Below are positions 1 to 9,657 of a stretch of 64,000 nt of DNA, piece after piece (position 1 is the stretch's first letter; each line of letters begins with the position of its first letter). Under the pieces are notes generated by a model. It did no database searches. It was not told where the DNA came from and saw only the letters and a program-made list of their open reading frames with translations. This DNA comes from Streptomyces sp. TRM68416 (lineage in GTDB: Bacteria; Actinomycetota; Actinomycetes; Streptomycetales; Streptomycetaceae): the NCBI RefSeq assembly GCF_014596915.1, contig NZ_JACVWU010000006.1, positions 124,001 through 188,000 on the forward strand, written 5' to 3'. The translations under genes and the position numbers were made by a program.

Positions 1-108
1 GCGGTACCCGTTGCTGTGACGGCCGGGGACGATCAGCCCTTCGTCCTCGTAGTACCGCAACGACCTCGCGCTCGCACCGCTGGCCCTGGAAGCCTCTCCG
101 ATCCTCAT
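1..108 (-). CDS. MerR family transcriptional regulator, N-terminal part only
   Basis: The first 36 codons of a gene that runs off the left edge. The visible protein begins MRIGEASRASG and continues with RSLRYYEDEGLI and HSNGYR, the winged-helix recognition region that opens nearly every MerR-family regulator. Such proteins bind as dimers to long-spacer promoters and twist the DNA when the effector-binding C-terminal domain, missing here, is engaged. The ATG at 108 is chosen because the MerR fold starts immediately after it. The effector cannot be guessed without the C-terminus. Confidence 0.85.
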   Translation of the reverse strand, partial: MRIGEASRASGASARSLRYYEDEGLIVPGRHSNGYR

Positions 109-175
109 GCCTACGGCAACGTGCGGGAGCCTCGCACTCTTCCGCCGCTCCCGCGCTGCGAGGTTCCTCAACTCC

Positions 176-532
176 TCATGCGGCACGGCCCCGTTCACGT
201 GCCGTGCCGGTCGCGGCCGCCGGGACGCCGCGGGTGGGTCTGACCCGGTACGTGGTCTTCGCGGGGTCGGTGACGGGCTCGCCCAGCGTGATACGCCCGC
301 CGCGGCGCAGTTCCTCGCACACGTCCGTCGGCAGGGCGACGTAGCAACCGCCTCTGCCGGTGGCCGAGTCCACCGGCCGCCAGTAGCTGTACCGGACGCG
401 GCCGTCCCCGTGCGCGGTGACGAACACGGGCGTACGGGAGTCGGACACGACACGCAGCACATCGGCGGCGGCCCCGCCGAGCGGGATCGCGGACCGCACA
501 CGGGACGGGGCCCGATCGTGGATGAGCGGCAT
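176..532 (-). CDS. Conserved hypothetical protein, 118 aa
   Basis: A small soluble protein with no signal peptide or membrane segment. The ATG at 532 is preceded by GGAAAGG eight bases upstream, so I prefer it to the longer in-frame start at 661. The middle (about residues 35-95) looks like a compact beta-rich domain with YSYWRPVD and GCYVALP, followed by an Arg/Ala-rich basic tail. I do not recognise the family. It lies just downstream of the MerR gene start and on the same strand as the NmrA gene further right, but the 180-base gap to that gene argues against one operon. Confidence 0.6.
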   Translation of the reverse strand: MPLIHDRAPSRVRSAIPLGGAAADVLRVVSDSRTPVFVTAHGDGRVRYSYWRPVDSATGRGGCYVALPTDVCEELRRGGRITLGEPVTDPAKTTYRVRPTRGVPAAATGTARERGRAA

Positions 533-712
533 GGGCACGGCCTTTCCGGGGCGCAGTACTGAACACCGCTCACCCGTGTGGGCCCCGGTGTTGATCTCTA
601 CCGCGCATTCTTGTGCACGCCACTGACAACGCGCCCTCGCGCGGCGCCCATCCCGGGACACGGCCGGACAAAGACGTCGGTCGGGGCACGGGCCGAGTCC
701 GGCGGACGGGCC

Positions 713-1543
713 CTATGCGCTCGGCTCCGGTCGCGCGGCCGACGCGGCGGCAGCGGCCGTGGCCAGGGGATCGCGGAGCGGGCGGCCGAGGAGGTCGGTG
801 AGGTCGGGGGCGGTGCCGTCCAGGAAGCCGTGCCGGACGGCGGTGGCGATCGAGGCGAGCATCGGCGGCTGGAACGGGAGCAGGCCCGGCGTCTCCTCAA
901 GGAGCCTGCGCCGGTACTCGCCCAGGCCGACGGTGCGGTGCGGGACCCCGAGCCGGTCGGCGACCTGCTGCGCGGTGATCGGCGTGCCGACGAACTCGTA
1001 GACGCGGCCGCGGTGTTGTGCCGGATCGGCCGCGACGATCGCGGTGGCCTCGGCGAGGTCCTCGCGCGCGACCGCGGCCAGGGCTCCCTCGCCGAACGCG
1101 GACTCGAGGCCGTCGTCGGTCCAGGTCAGCAGCGAGCCGAAGAGTTCGGCGTAGAGGCCGTTGCGCAGGATCGTCCACGGCAGTGAACCCGCCCGCAGCA
1201 GGCGTTCGGTGGCGCGGTGGGCGAGGGCGAAGCCGAGGTGGTCCCCTGCGCCGGCGAGGCTCGTGTAGACGACGTGCCGGACGCCGTCGCGGGCGGCGGC
1301 GTCCAGGACCGCCGTGTGCCGGCGTACGACCTGGTCGTCCTCGGCGTATCCCGCGGAGATCAGCACCAGGGTGGACACGCCGGTGAGTTCGAGGCTTGCG
1401 CGGTCGTCGAAGTCGAGGTGCCGCATGCCCTCGCCGGGGGTGCGGCTGCCGCCCGTCGCGGCGCTGTCGCGGGCGCGCAGGCCGGCGAGTGTCGCGGACC
1501 CGAGATTGCCGTTCGCGCCGGTCACCAGGATCGTGTCAGTCAT
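713..1543 (-). CDS. NmrA-like NAD(P)-binding oxidoreductase
   Basis: A 276-residue atypical short-chain dehydrogenase of the NmrA/QOR2 type. The Rossmann dinucleotide motif TGANGNLG is at residues 7-14, and later motifs HVVYTSLAG and [11 protein letters not shown] match the family. Members either reduce quinones and similar electrophiles with NAD(P)H or sense the NAD(P) redox state. The ATG at 1543 has GGGGAAG upstream. It diverges from an HxlR regulator with only 81 bases between starts. That arrangement is common in actinomycetes and suggests HxlR controls this gene from the shared spacer. The true substrate is unknown. Confidence 0.88.
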   Translation of the reverse strand: MTDTILVTGANGNLGSATLAGLRARDSAATGGSRTPGEGMRHLDFDDRASLELTGVSTLVLISAGYAEDDQVVRRHTAVLDAAARDGVRHVVYTSLAGAGDHLGFALAHRATERLLRAGSLPWTILRNGLYAELFGSLLTWTDDGLESAFGEGALAAVAREDLAEATAIVAADPAQHRGRVYEFVGTPITAQQVADRLGVPHRTVGLGEYRRRLLEETPGLLPFQPPMLASIATAVRHGFLDGTAPDLTDLLGRPLRDPLATAAAAASAARPEPSA

Positions 1544-1624
1544 GTTCTTCCCCGTCGTCGGTTCGTCTCGCTCACTACGCTTGATCGTCGATCGCCCGCC
1601 CGCCCGCCACAAGAAGGCAGTTTC

Positions 1625-2044
1625 ATGTCACCCACGCACACCGGGGTAACCACCCCCGCCGACCTCGACCCGTGCGGACACGAGGACCATCCCGACTGCG
1701 GCATCCGGGACGTCCAGGACCGCATCGGGGACAAGTGGTCGGTCCTCGTGATCGTCGAACTGGCGGGCGGTCCGCGCCGGTTCCGTGAATTGCAGCGCGC
1801 CCTGCACGGCATATCCCAGCGCATGCTCACCCTGACCGTCCGCCGACTCGAACGCGACGGCCTCGTCCTGCGCACCGTGTACCCGACCGTCCCGGCCCAG
1901 GTCGACTACCGCCTCACCGAGACGGGGGCCGGCCTCACCCACCTGGTCAAGGCCCTCACCGACTGGTCCGTGGCCAACCGCGCCGCCATCGCCGAGGCGC
2001 GGGAGGCCTACGACCGTGAGCATCCGGACCACGACATCCGCTGA
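1625..2044 (+). CDS. HxlR family transcriptional regulator
   Basis: A 139-residue winged-helix regulator. [15 protein letters not shown] at residues 35-49, then [17 protein letters not shown] and [10 protein letters not shown], are hallmarks of the HxlR domain, which occupies almost the whole protein. Cys25 sits at the start of the domain, where redox-sensing HxlR members carry their sensor cysteine, and Cys17 is a possible partner. The start follows GAAGG seven bases upstream. It is divergent from the NmrA oxidoreductase, its most likely target. A thiol- or quinone-stress role is inference. Confidence 0.9.
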   Translation: MSPTHTGVTTPADLDPCGHEDHPDCGIRDVQDRIGDKWSVLVIVELAGGPRRFRELQRALHGISQRMLTLTVRRLERDGLVLRTVYPTVPAQVDYRLTETGAGLTHLVKALTDWSVANRAAIAEAREAYDREHPDHDIR

Positions 2045-2066
2045 CGGGCCGGGGAGGATCCGAGTC

Positions 2067-2314
2067 ATGCGCGTCTCCCTCACCCGACTCCGGCCGCCGT
2101 GGGTGGCCTTCGCCCGTCATGACGCTCCGGGCTGACGGCCGAGACGGCTGCGCTCACGCGCCGGGGCGGCCGCGTGGTGCGCCTCGACGGCCGGATGCTG
2201 CGGAACGCGGACACGCTGTTCGACGCGTTCGCCGAACAGCTGTCCTTTCCCGGCTGCTTCGGCCGCAACTGGGACGCTCCGGTGGACTGGGCCCGGGTCC
2301 GCGACGGATTCTGA
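2067..2314 (+). pseudogene. Barstar-family inhibitor remnant (frameshifted, truncated)
   Basis: An ATG at 2067, eight bases after GGGGAGGA, opens a frame reading LRPPWVAFARHDAPG that stops at 2135. A second frame (about 2123-2314) continues with RVVRLDGRMLRN, LFDAFAEQLSFPGCFGRNWDA and VDWARVRDGF before a stop. FPxxFGxNWDA is the barstar signature, and the first segment resembles the usual N-terminus of Streptomyces barstar proteins. Joining the two frames needs one missing base near 2130. The C-terminal third expected of a barstar is absent. I see no barnase-type ribonuclease nearby. I read it as a dead immunity gene. Confidence 0.6.
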
Positions 2315-2413
2315 TCAAGGAACGATCAACACTTCACCATGAACAGTCCACGTCCAGACCAGGATTGGGTTGGCGGGGGAGCGCTCCCCCACGCACGGAC
2401 GTACGTTCAGCGC

Positions 2414-3166
2414 GTGAATTCTGATTCTGCTGTGGGCGCCCCGCGCCTCGCCGAGCCGAAGCCCGCCCGCCGCTCGCTGCTGCGGGGTGCCCTGACCGGA
2501 GCCGCCGCCATCGGCGTCGGCCTCTCCGCCGGGGCCTCCTCCGCTTCCGCCCTTCCCGCCGGGGGCGGTACCCGTCCGCGGCCGACCACGCCGGACGGTG
2601 CCCTGCGTGAGCTGGCGGCGGGCAACTTGCGCTGGCGCACGTACCGGGAGAAGCACCCGGACGAGACGGCCGCCGTCCGCAAGGCGCTCATCTCCGGCCA
2701 GCATCCCTTCGCCGTGATCCTCAGCTGTGTCGACTCCCGCGTCCCGCCCGAGCTCGTCTTCGACCAGGGGCTCGGTGACCTGCTCACCGTGCGCAGCGCC
2801 GGTGAGGTGCTGGACGAGGCGGTGCTCGGCAGTGTCGCCTACGGCGTCCTCGAACTGGACATACCCCTGGTCCTGGTGCTCGGGCACCAGTCCTGCGGGG
2901 CCGTGCGCGCGGCGGTCGAGGCCGAGGAGACGGGCACGCAGTTGCCCGCCCATATCCAGTACCTCGCCGATCAGATCAGCCCCGCCATCGACCACGGCAA
3001 GGAGGGCGACGCCCGGATCGACGCGACCATCGACGCCAACGTACGGCTCGTCCGCGGCCGTCTGGCCGCGGAACCCGACCTCGCGGCCAGGGTGGCCACC
3101 GGTCGGCTCGCCATCGTCGGGGCACGCTACGAGCTGACCAACCAGCTCGTGCACCGCGTCAACTGA
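2414..3166 (+). CDS. Beta-class carbonic anhydrase with Tat signal
   Basis: Interconverts CO2 and bicarbonate. Zinc ligands are visible: Cys105 and Asp107 in CVDSR (with Arg109 as the usual Asp partner), and His158/Cys161 in HQSC. The N-terminus carries an ARRSLLRG twin-arginine motif followed by a hydrophobic Ala/Gly stretch ending SASA, so the folded enzyme is probably exported by Tat. The start is uncertain: GTG 2414 places the Arg pair about 19 residues in, while an in-frame ATG at 2339 would add 25 residues; neither has a convincing ribosome site. The gene is flanked by the barstar remnant and a convergent hypothetical. Confidence 0.9.
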   Translation: MNSDSAVGAPRLAEPKPARRSLLRGALTGAAAIGVGLSAGASSASALPAGGGTRPRPTTPDGALRELAAGNLRWRTYREKHPDETAAVRKALISGQHPFAVILSCVDSRVPPELVFDQGLGDLLTVRSAGEVLDEAVLGSVAYGVLELDIPLVLVLGHQSCGAVRAAVEAEETGTQLPAHIQYLADQISPAIDHGKEGDARIDATIDANVRLVRGRLAAEPDLAARVATGRLAIVGARYELTNQLVHRVN

Positions 3167-3377
3167 GGCCCACGGGCGCCGCAGCACCGGCGGTGCCCCC
3201 TCGTCGTGGGCTCGGCGGTCGGTACCGGAACCCGTGCGCTGCTGTCTCTCGCCGGAGGCGCGGACGTCGTCCCTGACGCTGACTCGCTCCTCGGCCTGGT
3301 CAACGTGCGGGTGGGCCACACCGGTTCGCCGCGCTCGTCCGCCGACGCGTGGTCCCGCTCGAAGCCGAGTACGGTCC

Positions 3378-4142
3378 CTACCGTCGGCTCCGTGTCTGCT
3401 TGGCCTTGCGCCAGGCGTCGGCGTTGCGGTGGTGGTTTCTGTGGCCGGCCGTGAGTACGGTGCGCAGCTCGGTGAGGTGCGGGGTGTCGTGCGGGAGGTT
3501 CAGGTCGGCGAGGAGGGCCACGGCGGCGGGCGGTTCGAGGTCGCCGTAGACGTCGTGGTAGCCGCCCAGCAGGCCCTTGAAGAGGGCCGGGTGCAGCTCG
3601 GGGACGCGGGCCGCGATGCCGTAGGCGGGTGCCTTCGTCGGCCACGGCACCGGGCCGGAGCATTCCAGCACTCGGGCGGCCCGGCGCAGGAGCGTTTCCG
3701 AGGGGTCGGTGAGCAGACGGGGGATGTCGCGGCCGAGTACTTCGGCGAAGGCGGTGGCGGCGGTGTCCCGGTCCTCGAACCAGTCGACCCAGAGCGAGTA
3801 TGTGACCGCGTCGGCGACCCGCGGCGCTTCCAGCCGCCGCCGGTAGCCGTCCCACAGTGCCGTCGGCGGCAGCGGCCCGTCGGGGCTCCGGTCGGCGAGG
3901 TTGATCTCGGCGGCGACCCAGTAGTCGTCGAGCAGGTCCAGCAGGCCGAACGCCAGCCGTACCCGCCCCTCGGCGTCCAGCCGTTCCTCGCTGATCGCCG
4001 GCCCCGCCCACGCATGGGCCACGTCGTTGGCGGTGAGCCGTCGTTGCGGGGCATTGCGGTCGGCCCACGCGTCGTCGCCGACCTGGGTGACGCCTTCCGC
4101 CGCCAGCCACCGCCGGGCGTCGTCCATGGCTTGCGTGTCCAT
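3378..4142 (-). CDS. Conserved hypothetical protein, about 254 aa
   Basis: A soluble, mainly helical protein without recognised motifs. It begins MDTQAMDDARRWLAAEG and contains DRDTAATAFAEVLG and HPALFKGLLGGYHDVYGD, which look like stacked helical pairs. It ends in a basic tail. An in-frame GTG at 4148 and an ATG at 4127 are alternative starts. The sequence CATACT just upstream could be a -10 element for a leaderless transcript. Its start lies 90 bases from that of the divergent hypothetical at 4232. The function is unknown. Confidence 0.75.
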   Translation of the reverse strand: MDTQAMDDARRWLAAEGVTQVGDDAWADRNAPQRRLTANDVAHAWAGPAISEERLDAEGRVRLAFGLLDLLDDYWVAAEINLADRSPDGPLPPTALWDGYRRRLEAPRVADAVTYSLWVDWFEDRDTAATAFAEVLGRDIPRLLTDPSETLLRRAARVLECSGPVPWPTKAPAYGIAARVPELHPALFKGLLGGYHDVYGDLEPPAAVALLADLNLPHDTPHLTELRTVLTAGHRNHHRNADAWRKAKQTRSRR

Positions 4143-4231
4143 CCGCACAGTATGGCCGGACGGGCGGGGCGGCTCGCCACGAACAGGCGGTGGGCCCCGT
4201 AAGCCACGTGCTCGTGCTGGAAGATGGGGCG

Positions 4232-5185
4232 GTGCTGCCCTACGTCTATCGCGTCACGAAGTACGACCCGGCCGACCGTGACGAGCACGGTCGCTACACC
4301 GGCACCGAGGACACCGTCAGCGATCACGGCGAGGTCGAGGCGGCCTACCTGACGGCGGTCGCGGCGTTCGCCGCCGATGCGGGCGTCGACCGCCTGGCCG
4401 TACGCGAACCGCAGGTGTCGTCATTCGGGCACTTCGGTGTCGAGCCGCCTTTGGCGGGCTTCGGCCTGGACGGGCTCTTCCCGACCGGCCGGTCCGGGTT
4501 CCACGACGGTGCGGAGGTTCCCCTCGACGTCGGTCTGGAGCTGGTGCGGCTCATGCTCCGCGACAGCGGCGCCTGGTGCCGCCTGGAGGTGGAGGGCACC
4601 TTCGCGGTGCACGTGGGCTGGGACCAGTACCTCTATGTCGGCAGCGGTCGGCGCTGCGAGGAGGCAGTGGCCCGGGTCCGCGCGCTCGGTCTGTTCCCCG
4701 AGCGCACGGGCGCCTCCCCGTACGACGTGGAGGCCGATGAGAAGGACGTCCGGCGAGCGGCCGACGACGCTTTCTGGGCCGATCTGCGCTCGGCGGTCGC
4801 GGCGTCCCGCACCGGGCTCCTGGAGGAGACGTACGTCGAGGGCGCCTCGCGATGGCACCGGCTCGCCCTCGACACGATCGACGCCGTTCGCGCCGGGCTT
4901 GCTCCCCGGGCGCGGCTGGCCGTGTGGCCGGGCCTGTCCTCCGACATCGACGCGGTCCTCGCCGCCTTTCCCACCGACGGCCTCGTGGAAGGCGTATGGC
5001 AGGACGAGGACGGCCGTATGTGCAGCGCCGTCGTCGACGAGGAGGGCTTCCCCGAGCTGGCCGCCAGGATCTCCGGTGCCGAGGCCGCGATGCTGCTGCC
5101 CCTGTATGCCGACGAACGTGTGCCGTTGTTCACCGCCGTCATGCCGGACGACGACGGCGTGGTGCGGGCCCGCTGGGGCGGCTGA
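4232..5185 (+). CDS. Conserved hypothetical protein, about 317 aa
   Basis: A soluble acidic protein with no export signal. I chose GTG 4232 because GGAAG lies eight bases before it and because LPYVYRVTKYDPADRDEHG looks like the natural N-terminus of this actinomycete family; a GTG at 4190 would add 14 residues. The N-terminal half (RLAVREPQV, HFGVEPP, LMLRDSGAWCRLEVEG, VHVGWDQYLYVG) and a more variable C-terminal half seem to be separate domains. Relatives appear in Streptomyces as proteins of unknown function. The gene is divergent from the 3378-4142 hypothetical. Confidence 0.75.
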   Translation: MLPYVYRVTKYDPADRDEHGRYTGTEDTVSDHGEVEAAYLTAVAAFAADAGVDRLAVREPQVSSFGHFGVEPPLAGFGLDGLFPTGRSGFHDGAEVPLDVGLELVRLMLRDSGAWCRLEVEGTFAVHVGWDQYLYVGSGRRCEEAVARVRALGLFPERTGASPYDVEADEKDVRRAADDAFWADLRSAVAASRTGLLEETYVEGASRWHRLALDTIDAVRAGLAPRARLAVWPGLSSDIDAVLAAFPTDGLVEGVWQDEDGRMCSAVVDEEGFPELAARISGAEAAMLLPLYADERVPLFTAVMPDDDGVVRARWGG

Positions 5186-5305
5186 GCCTTGCCGGCCGGC
5201 CGCCGACCAGGGCGTCTCCGGGCGGTCGGGGCCGACCCGTGAGCAGCTCGTCGTCGCGCCGGCGGGGTGGGCCGGACGCGGTCTCCGCCGCGTCCGGCCG
5301 CTGTC

Positions 5306-6142
5306 CTACGCCGTGAACGCGTCCGCGTGTTCCTCGGCCCACTGGCGGAACGTGCGCGCCGGGCGGCCGGTGACCTTCTCGACCGTGTCGACGACCGTGC
5401 GGCCCACCTCGGGGGTGTTGCCGTAGGCCTCGACGAGGAAGGCGATGACGTCCTCGGGGTGGCCGGCCGCCCGCCACTGGGCGACGGCCTGCTCCTCGGA
5501 GAGTTCGACCAGGGAGATGTCCCTGCCGCGGGCCGCGGCGAGCGTCGTCACCTTGTCGCCGACGGTCAGCAACTCGGGGCCGGTGATGACGTACTCCTGG
5601 CCCCCGTGGCCCTCCTCGGTGAGCGCGACCGCGGCGACGGCGCCGATGTCGCCCTCGTGGACCATGGCGCTGAGCCGGTCCACGAACGGCTCCCGGACCT
5701 CGTCCGAGGGCACGATCGTCGCCGCCCACTCCAGGGCGTTGGCCATGAACTCGACGGGCATCAGCACGGTCCAGTCCACCTGGTCGTCCGCGCGCGCGGC
5801 GTCCTCCAGCGGCGTGGGTCCGCCGCCGTGCAGCACGGTGATCCGGCGTACGCCGGCCGCGTGGGCCAGCTCCAGGATCCGCGGGCCGGTCTCCAGCGGG
5901 GCGAAGTAGGCGCCGCCGAAGGTGATCAGGTGCAGGCCGGTGACGCCTTCCAGGGCCGGGACCAGGCTGTCCGGTTCGGTCAGGTCGCCCTCGACGACCT
6001 CGACGCCGGCCGGGAGACCGGCCTTCGCCGCGTCCCGGGTGAGGGCACGGACGGCGTGGCCGCGGGCGAGCAGTTCGGCGACGACCTGGCGGCCGACGGT
6101 TCCGGTGGCACCGGTGACAAGGATCTTCTGCGTCTGCGTCAT
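5306..6142 (-). CDS. NmrA/SDR-a family NAD(P)-binding protein
   Basis: A 278-residue atypical SDR. The TGATGTVG nucleotide-binding loop is at residues 10-17, with RRITVLHGGGP in the position of the usual active-site strand and VLMPVEFMAN and EYVITGPELLT further on, a pattern typical of NmrA-like or azoreductase-like reductases of actinomycetes. It probably uses NAD(P)H on a quinone, dye or similar small molecule. It lacks an obvious SDR Tyr-x-x-x-Lys catalytic pair. It is divergent from the reductase at 6325, and I see no dedicated regulator beside it. Confidence 0.85.
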   Translation of the reverse strand: MTQTQKILVTGATGTVGRQVVAELLARGHAVRALTRDAAKAGLPAGVEVVEGDLTEPDSLVPALEGVTGLHLITFGGAYFAPLETGPRILELAHAAGVRRITVLHGGGPTPLEDAARADDQVDWTVLMPVEFMANALEWAATIVPSDEVREPFVDRLSAMVHEGDIGAVAAVALTEEGHGGQEYVITGPELLTVGDKVTTLAAARGRDISLVELSEEQAVAQWRAAGHPEDVIAFLVEAYGNTPEVGRTVVDTVEKVTGRPARTFRQWAEEHADAFTA

Positions 6143-6324
6143 GCCACGACTGTAGGAAGACTTGCGGTCAGCTTCTGTCCGCGATGCGGCCCGCCATGCG
6201 TTCGGCCCGGGCAGTGGAGCAGGAGGCAGGCGGAACGGGACGACGGAACTACGACTTTGGTGCCGGTTCGGCCGGGCCCTCGGTCCGATCCGTTGCCGGT
6301 GCGGTCGCGCCTAGCGTCGTATCC

Positions 6325-6972
6325 ATGCGTATAGGACTACTCGGCACCGGCAATGTCGCCCGCGCGCTGGCCCAGGGCTGGCGGGCCGCGGGGCACGACG
6401 TCCTCCTCGGCTCCCGGACTCCGAAGGAACGGACGGATCTCGGTCTCCCCGTGGCGGGTCTCGACGAGACGGCCGCCCATGCGGAGGTGCTCGTCAACGC
6501 CACCCCGGGGAACGTCTCCGTGGACCTGCTGCGCTCCCTCGGCGCGCCCGCGCTGGCCGGCACCGTACTGATCGACGTCGGCGTCGGCCTCACCGACGAC
6601 TACACCGAACTCTCCCATCCCAACAGCAGTCTGGGCGAACAGATCCAGGAGGCCTTCCCGCTCACCCCTGTCGTCAAGACGCTGTGCACCATGGACTCCA
6701 CCGCAATGGTCGCGCCGAACGAGCTGGCAGGGCCGAGCACCGTCTTCCTCTCCGGCGACGACGCCGAGGCCAAGCGGACCGCCGGTCGGCTCCTCACCGA
6801 CCTGGGCTGGCCGCCCTCGTCCCAACTGGACATCGGCGGCATCACGACCGCTCGGGGGCAGGAGCACTTCGCTCTGCTGTTCATGGGGATCGCGGGTGGA
6901 CTGGGGTCTCACACGTTCAACATCCAGGTGGTGCCGCCGCGTTCCGGCCAGCCGCCTACAGTGCGGTCATGA
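6325..6972 (+). CDS. NADPH-dependent F420 reductase-like dinucleotide-binding protein
   Basis: A 215-residue Rossmann protein starting MRIGLLGTGNVARALAQGW; GTGNVA is the dinucleotide loop, and GSRTPKE at about residue 32 positions an Arg able to select NADPH. VNATPGNVSVDLLRS and VVKTLCTMDSTAMV follow the NAD(P)-binding_9/F420:NADP oxidoreductase pattern. Many actinobacterial members of this family do not use F420, so the call is to fold rather than reaction. The ATG is close to a TAGCGT -10-like element, suggesting a leaderless transcript. Its TGA stop overlaps the next ATG (ATGA), so the SDR downstream is translationally coupled. Confidence 0.82.
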   Translation: MRIGLLGTGNVARALAQGWRAAGHDVLLGSRTPKERTDLGLPVAGLDETAAHAEVLVNATPGNVSVDLLRSLGAPALAGTVLIDVGVGLTDDYTELSHPNSSLGEQIQEAFPLTPVVKTLCTMDSTAMVAPNELAGPSTVFLSGDDAEAKRTAGRLLTDLGWPPSSQLDIGGITTARGQEHFALLFMGIAGGLGSHTFNIQVVPPRSGQPPTVRS

Positions 6973-7748
6973 TCTCGCACAGGTACCTCTCCGATCTGTT
7001 CTCGCTGGACGGCCGGGTGGCGATGGTGACGGGCGGCAGTTCCGGCATCGGCCGGGCCGTCGCCGGGGCTCTCGCGCGTGCGGGGGCGAGTGTGGTCGTC
7101 GTGGCGCGCAAGGAGGCCGAGTTGGCGGCGACGGTCGGCGAACTCACGGACGACGGCTGTCGGGCGGCGTGGGTGAGCGCCGACCTCGGCAGCCGCGCGG
7201 GGGTGCGTGCGGCGGCGGAGGAGACGGCGGAGGTGTTCGGGGAACCCGACATCCTCGTCAACTCCGCCGGGATCAATCTGCGGCCGCCGATGGGCGACCT
7301 CGACGACGAGGTGTGGGACGCCACCATGGCGGTGAACCTGGAGGCGCCTTACCTGCTGGGGCAGCGGTTCGGGCCCGGCATGGCCGAGCGCGGCTTCGGC
7401 CGCATCATCCACATCACCTCGCAACAGGCCCACCGCGCCTTCGTGCAGAGCGGCGCCTACGGCGTCTCCAAGGGCGCGCTGGAGTCGCTGGCCCGTTCAC
7501 AGGCCGAGGCCTGGTCGCCGTACGGGGTCACCTGCAACACCCTCGTCCCGGGTTTCGTCATGACGCCCCTCAACTCCCGCCTCTCCTCCGACCCGGAGAA
7601 GGTCGCCGCCCTCGCCGCGCGCACCATGATCGGCCGCAACGGCCTGGCGGAGGATTTCGCGGGCGCGGCCGTCTTCCTCGCCGGCCGGGCTTCCTCGTAC
7701 ATCACCGGGCAGTCGATCTTCGTGGACGGCGGGTTGTCGGTGCACTGA
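6969..7748 (+). CDS. SDR family oxidoreductase (classical)
   Basis: A 259-residue classical short-chain dehydrogenase: TGGSSGIG cofactor loop at about residues 21-28, NSAGIN, catalytic Ser in ITSQQAH, and the YGVSKG Tyr-x-x-x-Lys pair, ending with the usual SSYITGQSIFVDGG. ARKEAEL after strand 2 favours NADP(H). The sequence resembles gluconate 5-dehydrogenase or 3-oxoacyl-ACP reductase-like members, but the substrate cannot be fixed. It starts on an ATG overlapping the stop of the preceding reductase and is convergent with phosphoglucomutase. Confidence 0.9.
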   Translation: MISHRYLSDLFSLDGRVAMVTGGSSGIGRAVAGALARAGASVVVVARKEAELAATVGELTDDGCRAAWVSADLGSRAGVRAAAEETAEVFGEPDILVNSAGINLRPPMGDLDDEVWDATMAVNLEAPYLLGQRFGPGMAERGFGRIIHITSQQAHRAFVQSGAYGVSKGALESLARSQAEAWSPYGVTCNTLVPGFVMTPLNSRLSSDPEKVAALAARTMIGRNGLAEDFAGAAVFLAGRASSYITGQSIFVDGGLSVH

Positions 7749-7878
7749 ACCCGGGTGGGAGCATGCGTGCCGTGGCATTCCCGACCGGTGGAGGCGATCA
7801 GCAGGTGACGGGGTGAGCGGTCCAGCTCGTCCGGCGGCGGGCTCAGCGGACCGCGCGTGGCCGGACCGCGGCCGGCGG

Positions 7879-9519
7879 CTACCCGCCCAGCGCCGCCAGG
7901 ACGACCTCCTTGGCCTCCTCCTGGACCCGGCGCAGGTGGTCCGGGCCGTTGAAGGACTCGGCGTAGACCTTGTAGACGTCCTCCGTGCCCGAAGGGCGGG
8001 CGGCGAACCAGGCGTTGGCGGTGGCCACCTTGATGCCGCCGATGGCGGCGCCGTTGCCGGGGGCCTCGGTCAGTACGGTCGTGACGGGTTCGCCGGCGAG
8101 GGTGTCGGCGGTGACCTGTTCCGGGGAGAGCTTGGCGAGGAGGGCCTTCTCCTCGCGGGAGGCCGGGGCGTCGATGCGGGCGTAGGCGGGGTCGCCGAAG
8201 CGGGCGGTGAGGGCCGCGTAGTGCTCCGAGGGCGTCCGGTCGGTGACGGCGGTGATCTCGGAGGCGAGCAGGGCGAGGATGATGCCGTCCTTGTCGGTGG
8301 TCCACACCGAGCCGTCCCGGCGCAGGAAGGAAGCGCCCGCCGACTCCTCGCCGCCGAAGCCGAGGGTGCCGCCGACCAGGCCGTCCACGAACCACTTGAA
8401 TCCGACGGGGACTTCGACCAGGGGGCGGCCGAGGTCCGCGGCGACCCGGTCGATCATCCCGGACGACACCAGGGTCTTGCCGATGCCGGCCTGCGCCGGC
8501 CACTGCTCCCGGTGGGAGAACAGGTAGGAGATCGCGGCGGCCAGGTAGTGGTTGGGGTTCATCAGCCCGGCGTCCGGGGTGACGATGCCGTGGCGGTCGG
8601 CGTCGGCGTCGTTGCCGGTGGCGATCCGGTAGCGGTCGCGCTGGTCGATGAGCGAGGCCATCGCGTACGGCGAGGAGCAGTCCATGCGGATCTTGCCGTC
8701 CCAGTCGAGCGTCATGAACCGCCAGGTGGGGTCGGCGAGCGGGTTGACCACCGTCAGGTCGATGCGGTGCTGCTCGGCGATACGGCCCCAGTAGCGGACC
8801 GAGGCGCCGCCGAGCGGGTCGGCGCCGATGCGCACGCCGGCCGCCCGGATCGCGTCCAGGTCGACGACGTTCGGCAGGTCGGCGACGTAGGTGCCGAGGA
8901 AGTCGTAACGGCCGGTGCCGGAGGCGGCGAGCGCCCGCGTGTACGGGATGCGCCGTACGTCCTTCAGGCCGCCGGCGATGATCTCGTTGGCCCGGTCCTG
9001 GATCCAGGAGGTCGCCTCGGAGCCGGCCGGGCCGCCGCTCGGCGGGTTGTACTTGAAGCCGCCGTCGGTGGGCGGGTTGTGCGAGGGGGTGACCACGACG
9101 CCGTCGGCGAGGCCGGAGGTGCGGGAGCGGTTGTGGGCGAGGATGGCGTGCGACACCGCCGGGGTGGGGGTGTAGCCGTCGGTGTCGTCGATGAGCACGG
9201 TGACGTCGTTGGCCGCGAACACCTCCAGCGCCGTGACCCGGGCGGGCTCGGACAGGGCGTGGGTGTCGGCGCCGAGGAAGAGGGGGCCGTCGGTGCCCTG
9301 GGTCGTGCGGTACTCGCAGATGGCCTGGCTGGTGGCGGCGATGTGGTCCTCGTTGAACGCCGTCGCGAGGGACGAGCCGCGGTGTCCCGAGGTGCCGAAC
9401 GCCACGCGCTGGCCGGGGTCGGACGGGTCCGGGTGGAGTGCGTAGTACGCCGTGACCAGGCGGGCCACGTCGATGAGGTCCTCGGGTCCGGCGACCGTGC
9501 CCGCTCGCTCGTGCTGCAT
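7879..9519 (-). CDS. pgm: Phosphoglucomutase (alpha-D-glucose phosphate-specific)
   Basis: Interconverts glucose 1-phosphate and glucose 6-phosphate, linking glycolysis with glycogen, trehalose and cell-wall sugar nucleotides. At 546 residues it has full family length. Key motifs are all present: FGTSGHRG near the N-terminus, phosphoserine loop TPSHNP, metal loop [10 protein letters not shown], sugar-binding GGEESAG, and phosphate-binding [12 protein letters not shown] near the C-terminus. ATG 9519 is chosen over an in-frame start at 9537 because GGAGGAG lies seven bases upstream and MQHERAG is the usual beginning in Streptomyces. Confidence 0.96.
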   Translation of the reverse strand: MQHERAGTVAGPEDLIDVARLVTAYYALHPDPSDPGQRVAFGTSGHRGSSLATAFNEDHIAATSQAICEYRTTQGTDGPLFLGADTHALSEPARVTALEVFAANDVTVLIDDTDGYTPTPAVSHAILAHNRSRTSGLADGVVVTPSHNPPTDGGFKYNPPSGGPAGSEATSWIQDRANEIIAGGLKDVRRIPYTRALAASGTGRYDFLGTYVADLPNVVDLDAIRAAGVRIGADPLGGASVRYWGRIAEQHRIDLTVVNPLADPTWRFMTLDWDGKIRMDCSSPYAMASLIDQRDRYRIATGNDADADRHGIVTPDAGLMNPNHYLAAAISYLFSHREQWPAQAGIGKTLVSSGMIDRVAADLGRPLVEVPVGFKWFVDGLVGGTLGFGGEESAGASFLRRDGSVWTTDKDGIILALLASEITAVTDRTPSEHYAALTARFGDPAYARIDAPASREEKALLAKLSPEQVTADTLAGEPVTTVLTEAPGNGAAIGGIKVATANAWFAARPSGTEDVYKVYAESFNGPDHLRRVQEEAKEVVLAALGG

Positions 9520-9657
9520 CTGCCCGCTCCTCCGCATGGTTGGCCGTTGGGTGACCGTCTGTTGGACGACTGTCCGGTGGTTGACCGTCTGTCGTCGCCC
9601 CCATTCTTCCTGTCTCCGCCCGCGGCCTGCGAACCACGTCCGGGTGGGGCGGGCTGT

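Noticed and set aside
6325..6972. True F420:NADP oxidoreductase
   Set aside because: The fold matches, but nothing in the sequence shows F420 binding and many relatives do not use it.
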